A DNA stretch of 64,000 nucleotides from Steromphala cineraria. Lineage: Eukaryota > Mollusca > Gastropoda > Trochida > Trochidae. The stretch covers positions 17,061,724-17,125,723 of the forward strand of contig OU744736.1 of the NCBI GenBank assembly GCA_916613615.1, in the 5' to 3' direction. The notes beneath the pieces are model-generated. The model was given only the letters and a program-made list of their open reading frames with translations. It was not told the origin of the DNA and did no database searches. Position numbers and translations under genes: made by a program. Of the stretch, positions 1 through 12,057 are shown one piece after another; positions within the stretch are counted from its first letter, which is position 1, and each line of letters opens with the position of its first letter.

Positions 1-1839
1 AGGATGTCATCAACATACAATTGGATATATGGTCACATCCAGATACACTCTTTTAAAGGGATTTAAAAAAAAAAGAATTAGGCTTGATATTTAGGAAAAT
101 TAATCATTATTAAAACAAAACAGATAAGTATCATGTTTCCCAAATACTAAGATATATTGTCACACCTCTAATATTGAAACAGCAAATTTAAAATCATATT
201 GTATAATAATGTTTGACTATTTTGAATATATGACCCATTTACACGACTAGAGAAGAGAGATGTTATATTTTTATGAAAGTTTGATTGACAGTACAAACAG
301 AAAAAAAATCCGTCATAACAAAATCAAATCACATCATGGCTCCAAACCCAGTAAAACCTATGATGCTAGAAAAGGAGGATTGTCTCACATACTTTTAACT
401 TTTCCTTATCTAAATCCAAATAAACAGAAAATCAATGTTTTCTTAGTGTGAATTCGGTAAATGCTAGATCTTGTTTATATTAATATAAATCATTGGAAAC
501 GTTTTTTCTTCATTGAATATATTTCAAACACTAAGAACTAAGATGTGTTTTGATTTTGATGAGATCATCAATAACCCATTACTCTTCCACCAGCCACCTT
601 TTCAAAACAATCTTTTTTTTCTTCAAAACTACCAATACCCAAAAACTACTGAATAATCTATCCCCTTTTAAACCTTTTCCATTAAAATAATTCAAATAAA
701 AAACAACATCCAACCAGCATTCTAAAATTGTTCACGATCAAAAACAATAATTTCAACAAAATGAAAGGAAGATAACCGTCATCTTCCATTGGAAAGCACA
801 AGAAAACAACATGATCATAACAGGATATGATAAACAGAAACCTTACTGGCAATCCGCCAAGTTACGGAAGATGTGTAATGTAGGAGAATGTATGAATAAA
901 GCAAAGCATGATACAAATGACTCAAAAAAGATTCATGTCTTGTTAAAGAGGTATGGTGAACCCAGAAGTGTGTGCGCTTCCCAAGCAAGAGAGTTTAAAA
1001 TATTTAAATGTTGAGTCTTGGTACATGATGAGTTAATCTTCTCGTTGAGCTTTCCTGTTGATCAACACGCTCTGATACAAAGTAATCGTCCAATAATTTA
1101 CCTGAAGAAAACAAAGGGCTCAAACGAAAATCCTGTATCCACCCATGCAAGCGACTCAAAAAGGAATATATTTAAGTTTCAGGCAAATATACAAGTGATA
1201 CAAATGACTTTAAAAAATATGCATGTCTTGATGAAAGATAGAGACGAATGAAGCAAGCCTGTCTATGAAAAATTTTGGAAAAAATTAATTGAACATTTTG
1301 TTACAGGAGCTTTGAAAATTACCTTTGAGTTGCAAGATATTATACATAGTAATCATACTTGAGATCTGCCTTACATTGGAAGACATGCAGGAAAAAGATG
1401 ATAATCTTCAAAAGAGAAGAAATTGGTTTACAAAGGTAGGAAAACAGAAAGCTTACTGTTGAAAACCCTGTGAGGGACAGACACTCACAGGTCACATAAA
1501 TCCTCCAAAAGAAACAAAACCTGATGCAGATTTATCATTAAAGAAATAGTGAAGATTTACCCTACATGAGAGATGGGTAAGTTGGAAATCCTACTCACTG
1601 TAAGCTTGCCAATAAAATTCATTACATGATTCATTACAAAGTGGCTTGACATAAAATGACAAATCGTAAAACTACTGAAGTTTTACCCTTTATCCCTACT
1701 AGGCAGGCAACAGGCTCAAAAACTATTTTGTAACTTAGGGGTTGAAGGATGTACCTTGTATCAGGCTTTCCTTATTTTAGAAATTGACTTGAATTGGCAG
1801 AAACAATGAATTGAGATGGATGTTATGAATGTGGAGTCG
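1..1839. other. Non-coding flank downstream of the transporter gene
   Basis: AT-rich sequence with no exon I can support. Short open frames at 260-451, 811-1014 and 1018-1251 have no recognisable domain and no convincing splice context. It lies 3' of the minus-strand transporter gene, so its right part probably includes that gene's 3' UTR. I did not find a clear AATAAA on the minus strand close to the stop codon. Confidence 0.6.
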
Positions 1840-4800
1840 TTAGTTGGTCTTCTTGTCGTTGGATGATGTCACTTCCTGTGCAGGTGCGGGGGGACTGAAT
1901 GGCCACTGACTGAAGTAGGCGAGAAGTGCGGAGCCCATGGACAGGTAACCCAGGATGATGAAGGAGGCGTGCCAGTTGTAGAAGTTGGCTATAAGACTCA
2001 GGGGTAATCCTGATGCAACCACGCCCACTGTAGACACAGAGAAAGGGTTATTTGTTATTGTGTTATATTTGGTTATTTGTAGATTTGTGTCAACACATAC
2101 TAAAGCAAACCAAATTGGATTTGTGTGTGGTTTATTATCATTTGTGGGTGGTTACCAATTAGGGCTTAGTATCATGGGAAATCTTACGATTTGATTTGTA
2201 TCACGATACAGACAGGCGATACAGAATGTATCACGATACATTGCTTAAAGCATAACTTAGTGCATATTTAGTGAAATATTCAATATGGTTGAAATTTTAT
2301 GAGATGATCGAAAATCGAAGCTTATAACTTTTTTTTCTTCTTCAAAAACAGTTATTTATGAATCAGATTGCTTCATGCTTACTGTAGTTACAGTTACTGC
2401 AAAACACTAGCTGGGTTTATAGTATTCACTTAGTTTTTCTTTTAAATTTTAAGTAAGTGAAATTTATTTTTAGTGTATCACAATACAGGAAGCTCATGAT
2501 ACAATAATCACGATTTCCCAAGCTACGATTGTATCGTAGGTATCGACCAATTGTTACAGCCCTATTACCTATCATTTGTGGGTGGTTATCTATTATATGT
2601 AAGTGATTATTTGTCATTTGTGGGTGGTTATCTATCATTTCATTGACAGAATGAAGTCAAATGTGACCACAGTCACTGTTGAAGAAGAAAATATTTCTAA
2701 AAGTGCTACTGTCCCTGTAAAAACCGCTATCAAGACTCACGGTTTGCTGCGAGGGCGGCCACTGAGTGAGCTGTTCCCTCCATGTTAGGGGGCGCTGTCT
2801 CCATCGATGTCACCCCAAACATAGCAATAGCTCCGTACAAACCAAACCCTATACCAAACCCAATACCACTGATCCGTGACTGAAAGAAATAAAAATAGTA
2901 AATTTCACATACAATCCTTTCATCAGACTTCAATCAACAAGGCCTGTGATCTCAAACTGCAGTCTGATTAAAATCGGCCTAGTTCCGAGGAATGAAATAT
3001 TAGAAATATTAACTGCAGGATATATTGCATCCTCTACACTGGGTCTTACCGCATGCCTGTACCTCACATGTTTAATACATGTACCATTAAAGCGTAGCAG
3101 AAACCCAGTCGTTAGCCGACCAATCACATCATCTCGCTTATAACACCGCTGGCGGTGATCATGTTCAAAGTAGGTTAACACAAGTTAGAACTAGAATGGC
3201 CATAATTTGTACTGATTAACTGCTTATTATTTTGTATCACAAAATGTCCCTCGACTAAACGCAGATAACATAAAAATTAATTTTGAGGAATGAAATTCAT
3301 ATAACCACAATGATAAATGTGCACAAAAAAAGATCTAGGCTGTGTTTTTTTATTCAACTATTTAAAGTGTAGCAAGGTAACAGATGTTAAATGAGAGCTT
3401 ACATGGCTGTGTCCTGCTCCAAATAATGAAACAATTAGATGAAATGAAGACATCTCTACCATTTTTTTAAATTATCAACAAGAGTTTACAAGTCCTGCTG
3501 CAAATATTGAAACAACAACTAGATACAGACCGTTAGCCATGTAAAAAAGCAAAGTATACACAGGTGCTAACGAGGGTTTACCTTGGGTGTGTCCTGCTCC
3601 ACATAGTAAAGCAACAGATAGATACAGACAGCCGTGAGCCAGGTAAACCACAGCACCACCTTCAGCCTTGGGTTCACTTGCCAGCCTTTCTGTCAACACA
3701 GAGAAGTTTTGCTTTGATAGGGTGCTAGAAGTTACATTCCTGGAGAAAGAGTTTTAGGTAGATTTTTTTGCTTTTAACTATACTAACATATGAGAAAAGA
3801 TAACCCAAAATGAAGAAAACTTTGATGATGTATCGAAACATTATTAATCATGATTCTTATTCTGACATTATACACATCGTGATACAATGATTGTTAGTGA
3901 TAAATATTACAAATTGATAATTTAACCTAAAAAACAAGATGTTTGTCAAACTTTGTTTTTTTCTGTCAATACCCTGAAAAAAGTTTATTGTGACATTATC
4001 ATATTGAATTGTATCATTCTTATATAACTTAATACATATCATATCGGGATGTGACTGAATCGTCACAACTCTAAACTTCACTAAGGATGCATATCTTTCA
4101 ACCTGCCCTGCAATTTATTCTTTTACCATTCTCCATCACCAGCTAACTAAAGCTGTCTTGCTTCAAAATATGCTGTTTGAATACAAGGCCCCCATTGGTG
4201 AATAGTAGTAATCTTACAGCGATGTTCTGATTGGCTATGAAGGTGCGGTGCAGTACGCTAAAGAGGGGGCACAATTTGTATTGAGGAATTGTTGAAACAA
4301 AGGTTATTGAAACAAGCAACTGACATGGTCGAGCTATATCCCCCGCAAATTGCACAATATGTATAGGTTTTCCTTATCATATTGCCGATTAATTTTTGTC
4401 GCACAAATTAACAAAAAAATTCCAGGATATGTTAGAAACTGTTCTAATAAAAAAACTAAATCATACCAACTTTGTGTTCACTGTTGGGCATAATATTAAT
4501 TCGACTTAATTGACAACATTAAAATCAAACGAATGAATTTATGTGTTATGTAGTTGGATCTCCAAGATCAATTTGATCATATTTAAACAAACATATTTTC
4601 AAAATTGTTCTTCATGGCACACCAACATATGATTTTGTATCTCCATAACAAATTTGATCAATATGTGATGAATAGTTTAGAAGTTATGAGCCGGACAGGA
4701 CTTGTAACAGTTTTCCAACAGAGTCCTCATTTTTTGCCAATAAAGGCAACATCTTATAACAATATTTTCAAAATTGTTCTTCATGACACACCTTCATATT

Positions 4801-7800
4801 ATTATGTATCTTCATATCAAATTTGATCAATATGTGACGATTAGTTTAGAAGTTATGAGTCGGACAGGACTTGTAACAGTTTTCCAACAGAGTCCTCATT
4901 TTTTGCCAATAAAGGCAACATTTTATAAAAATATTTTCAAAATTGTTCTTCATGACACACCTTCATATTATTATGTATCTTCATATCAAATTTGATCAAT
5001 ATGTGATGATTAGTTTAGAAGTTATGAGCCGGACAGGACTTGTAACAGTTTTCCAACAGAGTCCTAATTTTTTGCCAAAAAAGGCAAAATTTTATAAAAA
5101 TATTTTTAAAATTGTTCTTCATGACACACCTTCATATGATTATGTATCTTCACATCAAATTTTATCAATATGTGATGATTAGTTTAGAAGTTGTGAGCCG
5201 GACGGGACTTGTAACAGACTTCTTACAAAATTTACCCCTTTTTTTCCAAAATCCTAATATTTTATGTAGATTTACAAAAAATTGTTTCTCATGACACATT
5301 ATTACATGTTTCTTCATGTCCATAACAAATTTGAATTGAAATGGTTGATTAGTTACAAAGATATGAGCCGGACACAAAGTGTAACGGACGGACGGTACCC
5401 ATTTTAATACCCCCCGCAACTTCGTTGTTGCGGGGGATAATAATAAAACAAGATGATTGTTCATTGAACAAAGAAAGAACTGTTTGACCATTCATTTCAG
5501 TAACATGAGCTCACTCAATAAAACTCTGAGCTATTAATCATGGTATTGTGTTTTTACTTACTTTAGAAACAATATAATCAGAAATGTATCCTGCAATAAC
5601 TGATCCCACAATTCCTCCAACTTCCTGACTACTGGTGAAAGCACTTCCTGTAAAAGAGATAAAGAAATGTCAATTTAAAAGCTTCTTAAACTTAATTTAG
5701 CTAAAAATTATACCAAAATAGTCTCTTTACATGATTGTCATTACAAAAGTGATATTTCTGAAAGAAAGTTTCTCAAATTGTCATGATATAAATTTTAAAA
5801 AACTGACGCACCAATAAAAGCTGGCTGCCCTTTCTCCTGAATGAGATAGTGTTGGCCCCAGTCTGTGCATCCCCCTCTGATAAATGAGACGATCCAGTAG
5901 TTGATGCACACCATAACGAACAATGGACAGCGAAATAACTCAGGCAACCGCGCCTTCTGTTCAGATATTGCTGAAAAGGCACATTATGCATGATTACCTT
6001 AGCATATATACTGAGTTCATAATTGTTGACCCCCTTCCCACTTGAGAAAAGTTCAATAAATAAATAATTAGAACATACTGAGTATGGAATGATCGAATAA
6101 AGTTTCACAAATGAGGGCTTATCAAGTTATCAAGCGGATCTAGCAGTTAAAATCAGTTTTTCACAAGGCATTTTCAAACCAAACTCATATCAACCTGAAT
6201 ATAACTGATGTCAGCTTAATCTAATGTAATATCAGCACTGAGTAACAATGATAGATTTTAATCTACATAAATCATAAGGTATAAAAAATGATGATTTTTT
6301 TAACCAGTTGCAATCTGTAAAAGTCATTAATGGAATTGGCGCCACTTACAGAAATCTTTTAACTTTGGTGCATCTTTTTTAGACTTTGGTTCGCTCCCTG
6401 CCGGATAATCCGACAGCAGAAATAAACAAAGACCAGAGTAACACATGGCGATCATCCCTGAAACATTCAACAAGAAACATTTTACAAACTAAATAATACA
6501 ATTTCAAAAAGCCTAAAAAACTCACATAAGATGAGTTTAGCAAAAATAATTAGGGATTTATGAAGATTTTGAATTTGTGAATATTATCATACATTGACTA
6601 TCTAATGAAATATGACATGTGAAAAATATTGTAATATGAATTCATGCTTCGTCCAGTATAGTAGGGAAACATCTCTAAATTGGATAACACAATCCATCAT
6701 TTGTTTAATGACTTCACAGACAAAATATACCAACTAGCGCTGAAAAAAAATTACCAGACAAATTTCTTAAGTGGACAAATAATAAATATAACACCAACTC
6801 AAGGATTGGAAAGGCAAGGGTCTTGGGCCATTTTTCACATTGAATGAAAGAACTGTCCTATTACAATTTGGAAGTTTTCTACTTATATAAGGGCAATGGC
6901 CCCTTTGAAATTGCAGAAACTACAGAAAATCTAAAAAGGCCCTTTGTCAAAGACATCTCTCCCAAACCACACCAGTCAATAACTTGATGTGTAAAGATAT
7001 GATCTACAAACCAGAAGCAATGATGCCTATTCTCCAGCCGTGCCACGTGAAGAGAGCGGAGGAGACGAGCGGACCCACGGTTCCTGCGGTGTTCATGGAC
7101 GTAGAGAGGATACTCCACCATGTCCCGAACTGGTCCGGGGAGAACCACTGAAACAATACAGGGGAAAGGGAGAATACTTAGTTTCATTCCTATATCTGTT
7201 GATCGAGTCCTGGACTATTTCATTTGAGAAAGGATGCGACACCATGTACCAAACTTGTCATTGGAGAACCACTGAAACAATACAGCGAAAGTTTACCTAT
7301 TGGCTCTGTAGCTTATCACGCTTTCTTATTAATCATACAAATGTCACAGTTTTACCATATGAAGAATCACAAGATACAAAATCTATAAAAAAAATTATAA
7401 GCAAAGAAATATGTAGATAAGGTTTCATCTTTTAAGGCTTTTTTTCTAGTTCTAGAAAAGAAGATAAAAATAGGGTGTTAGGGTGTGGTCCCTGAGGCCC
7501 TTTTTAAGGTCCAAGCCGAAGGTTTTTCAAATCTTTAAGTTATAATCCCCATCAACTAGGGAGTCATTACACACAGTTTCAGTAGAAACATTACAGCAAA
7601 AATGATGATGATAGATTATACTTGTAAAGATATCACTGGTCCAACATACAACTTCTATTGGGCACAACATGAAGCAGATCAATTACACTCTCGAACAATT
7701 GAATAACCAGGAAACTAATCTGATATTCTTATGTCTCTTTCTCCTTTCCACAAGAAATCTCACCCTTTTAATGAGGACAGCACAAGCTGGCCAGCTGCAG

Positions 7801-9707
7801 CCCTGCACAACTCCATTGAGAAACCAGAGAACTGTGAACATCATCCAGTGGTTGAAAACTGAAACAAAAAATCCACAACTTTACATGCAACAGAGTGCTC
7901 CAGGTAATTTTTGGGCCTATAGGGATTTACCTCTGATTTGGCTGCCATTGTGTACAGTTCATTTTGATTGCGTATTTAGTAAAATGATACTCCTTTGATA
8001 TTGGACAATTGGGTATTTTATATGAAATTGGGACTTTACTCACATTAAATTACAAAACTGGCTTATTCTGATCAAAGAACAATATCACATCTTACAGTTA
8101 TTTAATATTTATGAGGTTGTTCCGCTTTTCAACTGCTTTAGAGTTTTAGAATCTCCTTCCTTATCACCACAACGTAAAAAGATCACACAGGCTTCAGACT
8201 TTGGCTAATATTATATACCAAACACTGATTCAAGCTCTGAATACGACAATGAATGGTTACTAATTCCTTTGATTTTTTAAAAGAAAAGTTCTGCGTATCT
8301 CTATTCCCTCATTTAAATTTCATTGTATCTTAAATGATTTCATTGCATAAAATACACAGATATGCAGCTTATCTGCAGCACTGACGCAACAGATTGTCTG
8401 TATACAACTGCCAACTAAAACCTTTACTAAGTTTAAAAGTCTGAGAAAATGAAAGATTAATGAAAGAATAGATCCCATGCAATAAACCCCTTGTTTTCTT
8501 CAGGCCTGATGAGCTGAAAAGGCAAAGTGGCATTACTTTTAGCATTAGTGTGGATTTTTCATAAAATAAACCTCGAATCCTATCACATTTGGACGTACTT
8601 ACTTGTGAATGTGACTGCAGTGAGACCGGTGAAGAAGAGTCCAGCCGAGAAGAGGAATGTAGGACTGTAGAAGTCAACGAGGATGCCACTGATGAACTTA
8701 CTCACCATGTACCCAAACATCTGGGCACTCACAATCAAACCTGGTGACAGAATATGTAGTTATAGAAATGTCAGACTTTCAAATCACTGACTTTATCACT
8801 GACCTACGTAAAAACAGCCTTGGTCACCCTAGCCCAAATTTGGGATAAAAACCTTCACAAATCTTCACTGGGAATTTAAACAGGAATAGTAAAAATTAAA
8901 TTCCCAGTGAAGATTTGTGAAGGTTTTTATCCCAAATTTGGGCCAGGGTGACCAAGGATGTTTTTATGTACGTCAGTGATATAGCAGGTTGATTGGCTTA
9001 CTTACATCAAGAAAAGTTGATTTCAGTACAGATTTTCCGCATACAAACTCCCAAACAAGGTAAGTGTAGAAAATCAAAATATTCAACCTCGGGTAACAAA
9101 GCTTCATATTCATATTGTCAAAAAACATTAAGCATTTTCTAAATTCTAGAGATACCCATCTGTAAGGAATACTAAGGATGAGTATTGTTTCTCATTTCCA
9201 TATCACAGTATATCTAAAATCTAAACTTTAAGACTTTGTATGCCGTCGTGACTAAATAAAAACAACAATTACAGTAATCAATAATTTGATCTTTCAATAA
9301 CTGGCTTTAAGCTTTAACATATTTGTTTTATTTTCACAACGCAGTTCATATTTTGTTGTACTTTCTGTACAATCATATTTTATCTGGTCATGTTTCTCTA
9401 CAATTTTAGAAACTAGATTGAAGTACTCTATTTCATATGGTCTGCTAAAACAGATATTTTCAGAAGATTGTAAAAGAATGTATCATGTAGTTTCCATATT
9501 GCAATATGCTGATAGTATCTAGGATCCTTACCCATCTGACTCTTTTCAAGAATGTCCTCTTCCATAATACCTGGTGTGGCAAATGAAAATGATTTTCTGA
9601 CATACACAAACAACATGTAGCCGATGTAGAGGCTCGTGAAGAGAACCATTTGTTGGACGTACGTTGCCATCTTGGCTCCGTCAAATAGCAGGAGATGAGG
9701 AATGTAT
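1840..9707 (-). CDS. SLC37A4: Glucose-6-phosphate transporter (SLC37A4/G6PT family), ten coding exons
   Basis: Major facilitator superfamily organophosphate:phosphate antiporter. In animals SLC37A4 moves glucose-6-phosphate into the ER lumen in exchange for phosphate, for hydrolysis by glucose-6-phosphatase. Coding exons, read on the minus strand: 9670-9532, 8740-8603, 7858-7764, 7147-7012, 6457-6350, 5970-5812, 5647-5562, 3689-3582, 2879-2741, 2027-1840. All introns are GT-AG and in phase, giving 431 aa, the usual family length. Diagnostic segments are YVRKSFSF near residue 25 (R25 matches the phosphate-site arginine region), FSPDQFGTWWSILSTSMN at about 126-143, CTDWGQHYLIQEKGQ in exon 6, and FGLYGAIAMFGV with ETAPPN in exon 9. 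An in-frame TGA just upstream supports the ATG at 9670. An acceptor at 9708/9709 implies a separate upstream 5' UTR exon, which I could not place. The last four residues are KKTN, a dilysine ER-retrieval signal. The family call is confident. The function in this animal is inferred. Confidence 0.93.
2132..2640. repeat. hAT-like MITE inside a small minisatellite (transporter intron 9)
   Basis: A segment from about 2160 to 2568 begins TAGGGCTTAG and ends ACAGCCCTA, with imperfect inverted similarity inside (GGGAAATCTTACGAT on the left, ATCACGATTTCCCAAGCTACGAT on the right when complemented) and repeated TGTATCACGATACA-type palindromes. It interrupts a short tandem repeat whose unit contains CATTTGTGGGTGGTTATC, seen at about 2132, 2572 and 2615. 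Terminal AGGGCT is typical of hAT-type non-autonomous elements. A precise 8-bp target duplication is not clear. Confidence 0.5.
4337..5439. mobile_element. 1.1-kb non-autonomous element with 12-bp TIRs and internal 169-bp tandem repeats
   Basis: The left end TATCCCCCGCAA (4337-4348) is the exact reverse complement of the right end TTGCGGGGGATA (5428-5439). Between them lie about four copies of a 169-bp unit. Copies start near 4605, 4774, 4943 and 5112, and each carries ATGAGCCGGACAGGACTTGT. A fifth, diverged unit leads into the right end. The right terminus also forms a tight hairpin (CCCCCGCAAC, short loop, GTTGCGGGGG). The 61-79-aa open frames in the repeats are by-products of the period. 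It lies in the transporter's intron 7, between the exons at 5562 and 3689. No transposase is present. Confidence 0.75.
7200..7290 (-). pseudogene. Decayed partial duplicate of the start of transporter exon 4
   Basis: The stretch around 7226-7288 closely resembles 7109-7172, which holds the acceptor and first codons of transporter exon 4. Both contain GGAGAACCACTGAAACAATACAG, that is, the acceptor CAG plus the codons for the WFS region on the minus strand. The upstream copy has diverged (CACCATGTACCAAAC against CACCATGTCCCGAAC) and does not continue as an open exon. It looks like a local duplication that has decayed. Confidence 0.55.
8795..8980. mobile_element. Fold-back MITE, about 186 bp
   Basis: A nearly perfect inverted repeat. 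The left arm starts ATCACTGACCTACGTAAAAA (8795) and the right arm ends TTTTTATGTACGTCAGTGAT (8980). The arms are about 80 bp with a short central spacer and include complementary blocks around CCCAAATTTGGG. It sits in the transporter's first coding intron, between exons 9532 and 8740. There is no coding potential. Confidence 0.75.
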
Positions 9708-11900
9708 CTGAAACAAAAATGATTTAAAGAATGTTTTGAATAGAGAAGCTGAAAATTTAAAATGCAGAAAAAAGATTCAACAGACGATTTTCCTTTCGGA
9801 AAAAGGTATCAAGACCAACAATTCCTAAAAATACAAACATTCTAACATATTGCTTTATCTATATTATTCCCTTAACTCATTATATTTGTTAATTCTTTAA
9901 AATAACCTTAAGATTTTTTATCTTTGGTTTATGTGTGATTACTGCGCACATGAAGTTTAAAGCCTGAAACCTATTCTTTCTATAGCAGTTTTATGACAAA
10001 TTTGCAAAGGAAGTATTTAGCCTCTCAATACTAGTCAGATATAAATCATACAAAAGCCATATGAATGGAAAGATAAATCCTTTTGCACTATTTCTCCAAC
10101 CAGTGTCTCGTCTTAGAAAAAATATTTATTATTAAACATTGAATTAATTTTAAGTGATTTACTCTTTGTTAATGTGAATTTAGTTTATGCAACACTTCCT
10201 AATGAACACATATGTACACATACCCATATCAATAGATCATTTTCTTGTTATATTTATTTTCTTGATATCCTAGCTAGTCCTTGTTTAAAATGTGCTGTAT
10301 GTTGAGATTTTTAATGTTTTGTCATAAACACACTGTAAAATATGTAACCAAAAATTATTTTGAGAAAATAAAGTATTATCTGATGTCTTTTAATACAAAA
10401 TCACACATAGGACATAAATCAAAAGCGAAATTGTAAAATGATTAAAAATCATCATATTCGATGTGTTTCCCCAATCTCAGAATCAATCTGTTTGAGTGTT
10501 TCACTCTGAAACTCAAAAGCTTACCAAAACTCAAATCCGTCTGCTATCTGTTAATCTTCATTGAATTAATTATCTCTCTCGTTCCTCTGTCAGGTAACGA
10601 TGCAAATATAATTCTTTGGTGAAGAGATAAAAAAGGTAAACAATCAAAGCGTCAAAATGATAAGATAACCACGCATTACCGACAGTGCAGAGTTAACTCC
10701 CCTTTTCAAAGGGAAGCAATCCGCTTACAAAATTAACTGGTGACCCACCACCAAAAATTATTTTCAACACATTTAATACTAATGTATTTCATTTCAGCGG
10801 CACGAAAAACATCGTCAACCGAACAACACTGAATTATTTTCCTAAAAAGGCTACCTGCCCAAAACGCATCACAAACTTTTAAAACAAAACACACAAGAAC
10901 TGTTATGTTCATATGAAGTTTTTTTTATCACCAATTGACTATAAATTATACACAAACAAAGAGCCGTCTATAAAAATTAAAATAATTTGTTTATGCACCT
11001 TCCACGGTCAAGTTGACTGATGTCAAAATAAGATTTCACTACATATATTTATTTGCGAAATCCATATATATGAGTATATATTTCCTTTTCTTAATGTAAT
11101 GGCATTTCTCACCAAACCAAACTAAACCATGGTGCTATGGTCGAACTTTTACAATTGAAGCAACGAAATATGTTTGATGATGGACACGGAATTGATCCAA
11201 TTTGAATGAAAAGTTCATACTGCATCAGATGATAGATTATTATTGATTGATTGATGTTATTTTTGTGCTTCATTTAAACGGATTTAATCAAAATACTCAT
11301 AATAAAACAACGTTTGCGGAACAGGAGCTTTCATCATAAGGAGAGAAGCTCTAAATCAACTTAACATTATAAGGAAAGGTGGTGGGTATTTAAAACCCCT
11401 TAGTGCTTCAAAAAGAACCCTAGGTCAATGTTGTTCTCTTTATTATTTTAAGTTTTGTTTTGTAAACTGCAAATAACAGTCGAAAATATTAGGAATGATA
11501 ACGAATATATATTCTTCAAGTTAGACCCTAAGATAAGATAAGATAAAGGCCCAAGCATGTCTATAAAATTCAAGAAGACTAGAAAGCTTGATTTGCAGAA
11601 GAAAAAAGCTAAGTCTCCTTATCATTTAGGTTTACAATCACAAGAAAATTCGCTGCCAGGGGGGCTGCCTGTCTGTGTTCTGTGTTTTTCATTCTGTTTA
11701 AACTTTACATTTTTTACAATTTCATTCCAGAGTCCAATTGTCAGACTAACAAACGTAGTAATTGAGCAGTACTTAAGCTAATTAATGGATATTTATTTGA
11801 AAAAGCTATTTGTTAAGATACGATAGTCTGGTCGAGCAAAATTGTATGATAGATTTAATGATGTAACATTAAAAGATTCCATGTGTATAAATAAACCTAT
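9708..11900. other. Intergenic sequence between transporter and CRE-promoter gene
   Basis: It probably contains the transporter's first non-coding exon and promoter, on the minus strand somewhere above 9708. I could not fix either from sequence alone. From about 11560 to 11750 there is sequence resembling a dispersed repeat seen elsewhere in the window (AGTCTCC, then a TTCATTCCAGAGTC-type tail). No other gene is supported. Confidence 0.5.
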
Positions 11901-11906
11901 TCTGTG

Positions 11907-12040
11907 ACGTAACAGAATGGTGACGTCACAATGTCAATGACTGCAAACATGGCGGATCACCTTGCCTTGTCGTTAAGCAACGGAGTACTTCTTTGACGTC
12001 CGCACTTCAACTATATAAAGACATGCAGTCAAATTCAGTG
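11907..12040 (+). promoter_or_regulatory. TATA and CRE promoter of the 151-aa gene
   Basis: Upstream of the ATG at 12058 lie TGACGTAA-like (about 11905-11912), a full palindromic CRE TGACGTCA at 11921-11928, a CRE half-type site TGACGTC at 11994-12000, and the TATA sequence CTATATAAAG at 12011-12020. An initiator-like TTCAGTG lies near 12034-12040, at the normal TATA distance, so the 5' UTR would be only about 20 nt. CRE sites are bound by CREB/ATF factors, so cAMP or stress induction is inferred. Confidence 0.65.
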
Positions 12041-12057
12041 TCATTCTGCGAAAAACC

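Noticed and set aside
4605..5294. Series of similar 60-79-aa open frames spaced 169 bp apart
   Set aside because: They are the same frame read through successive copies of a tandem DNA repeat, with no protein-like composition.
5165..5491. 108-aa minus-strand frame across the element's right end
   Set aside because: Reads through the hairpin terminus of a mobile element. No recognisable protein.
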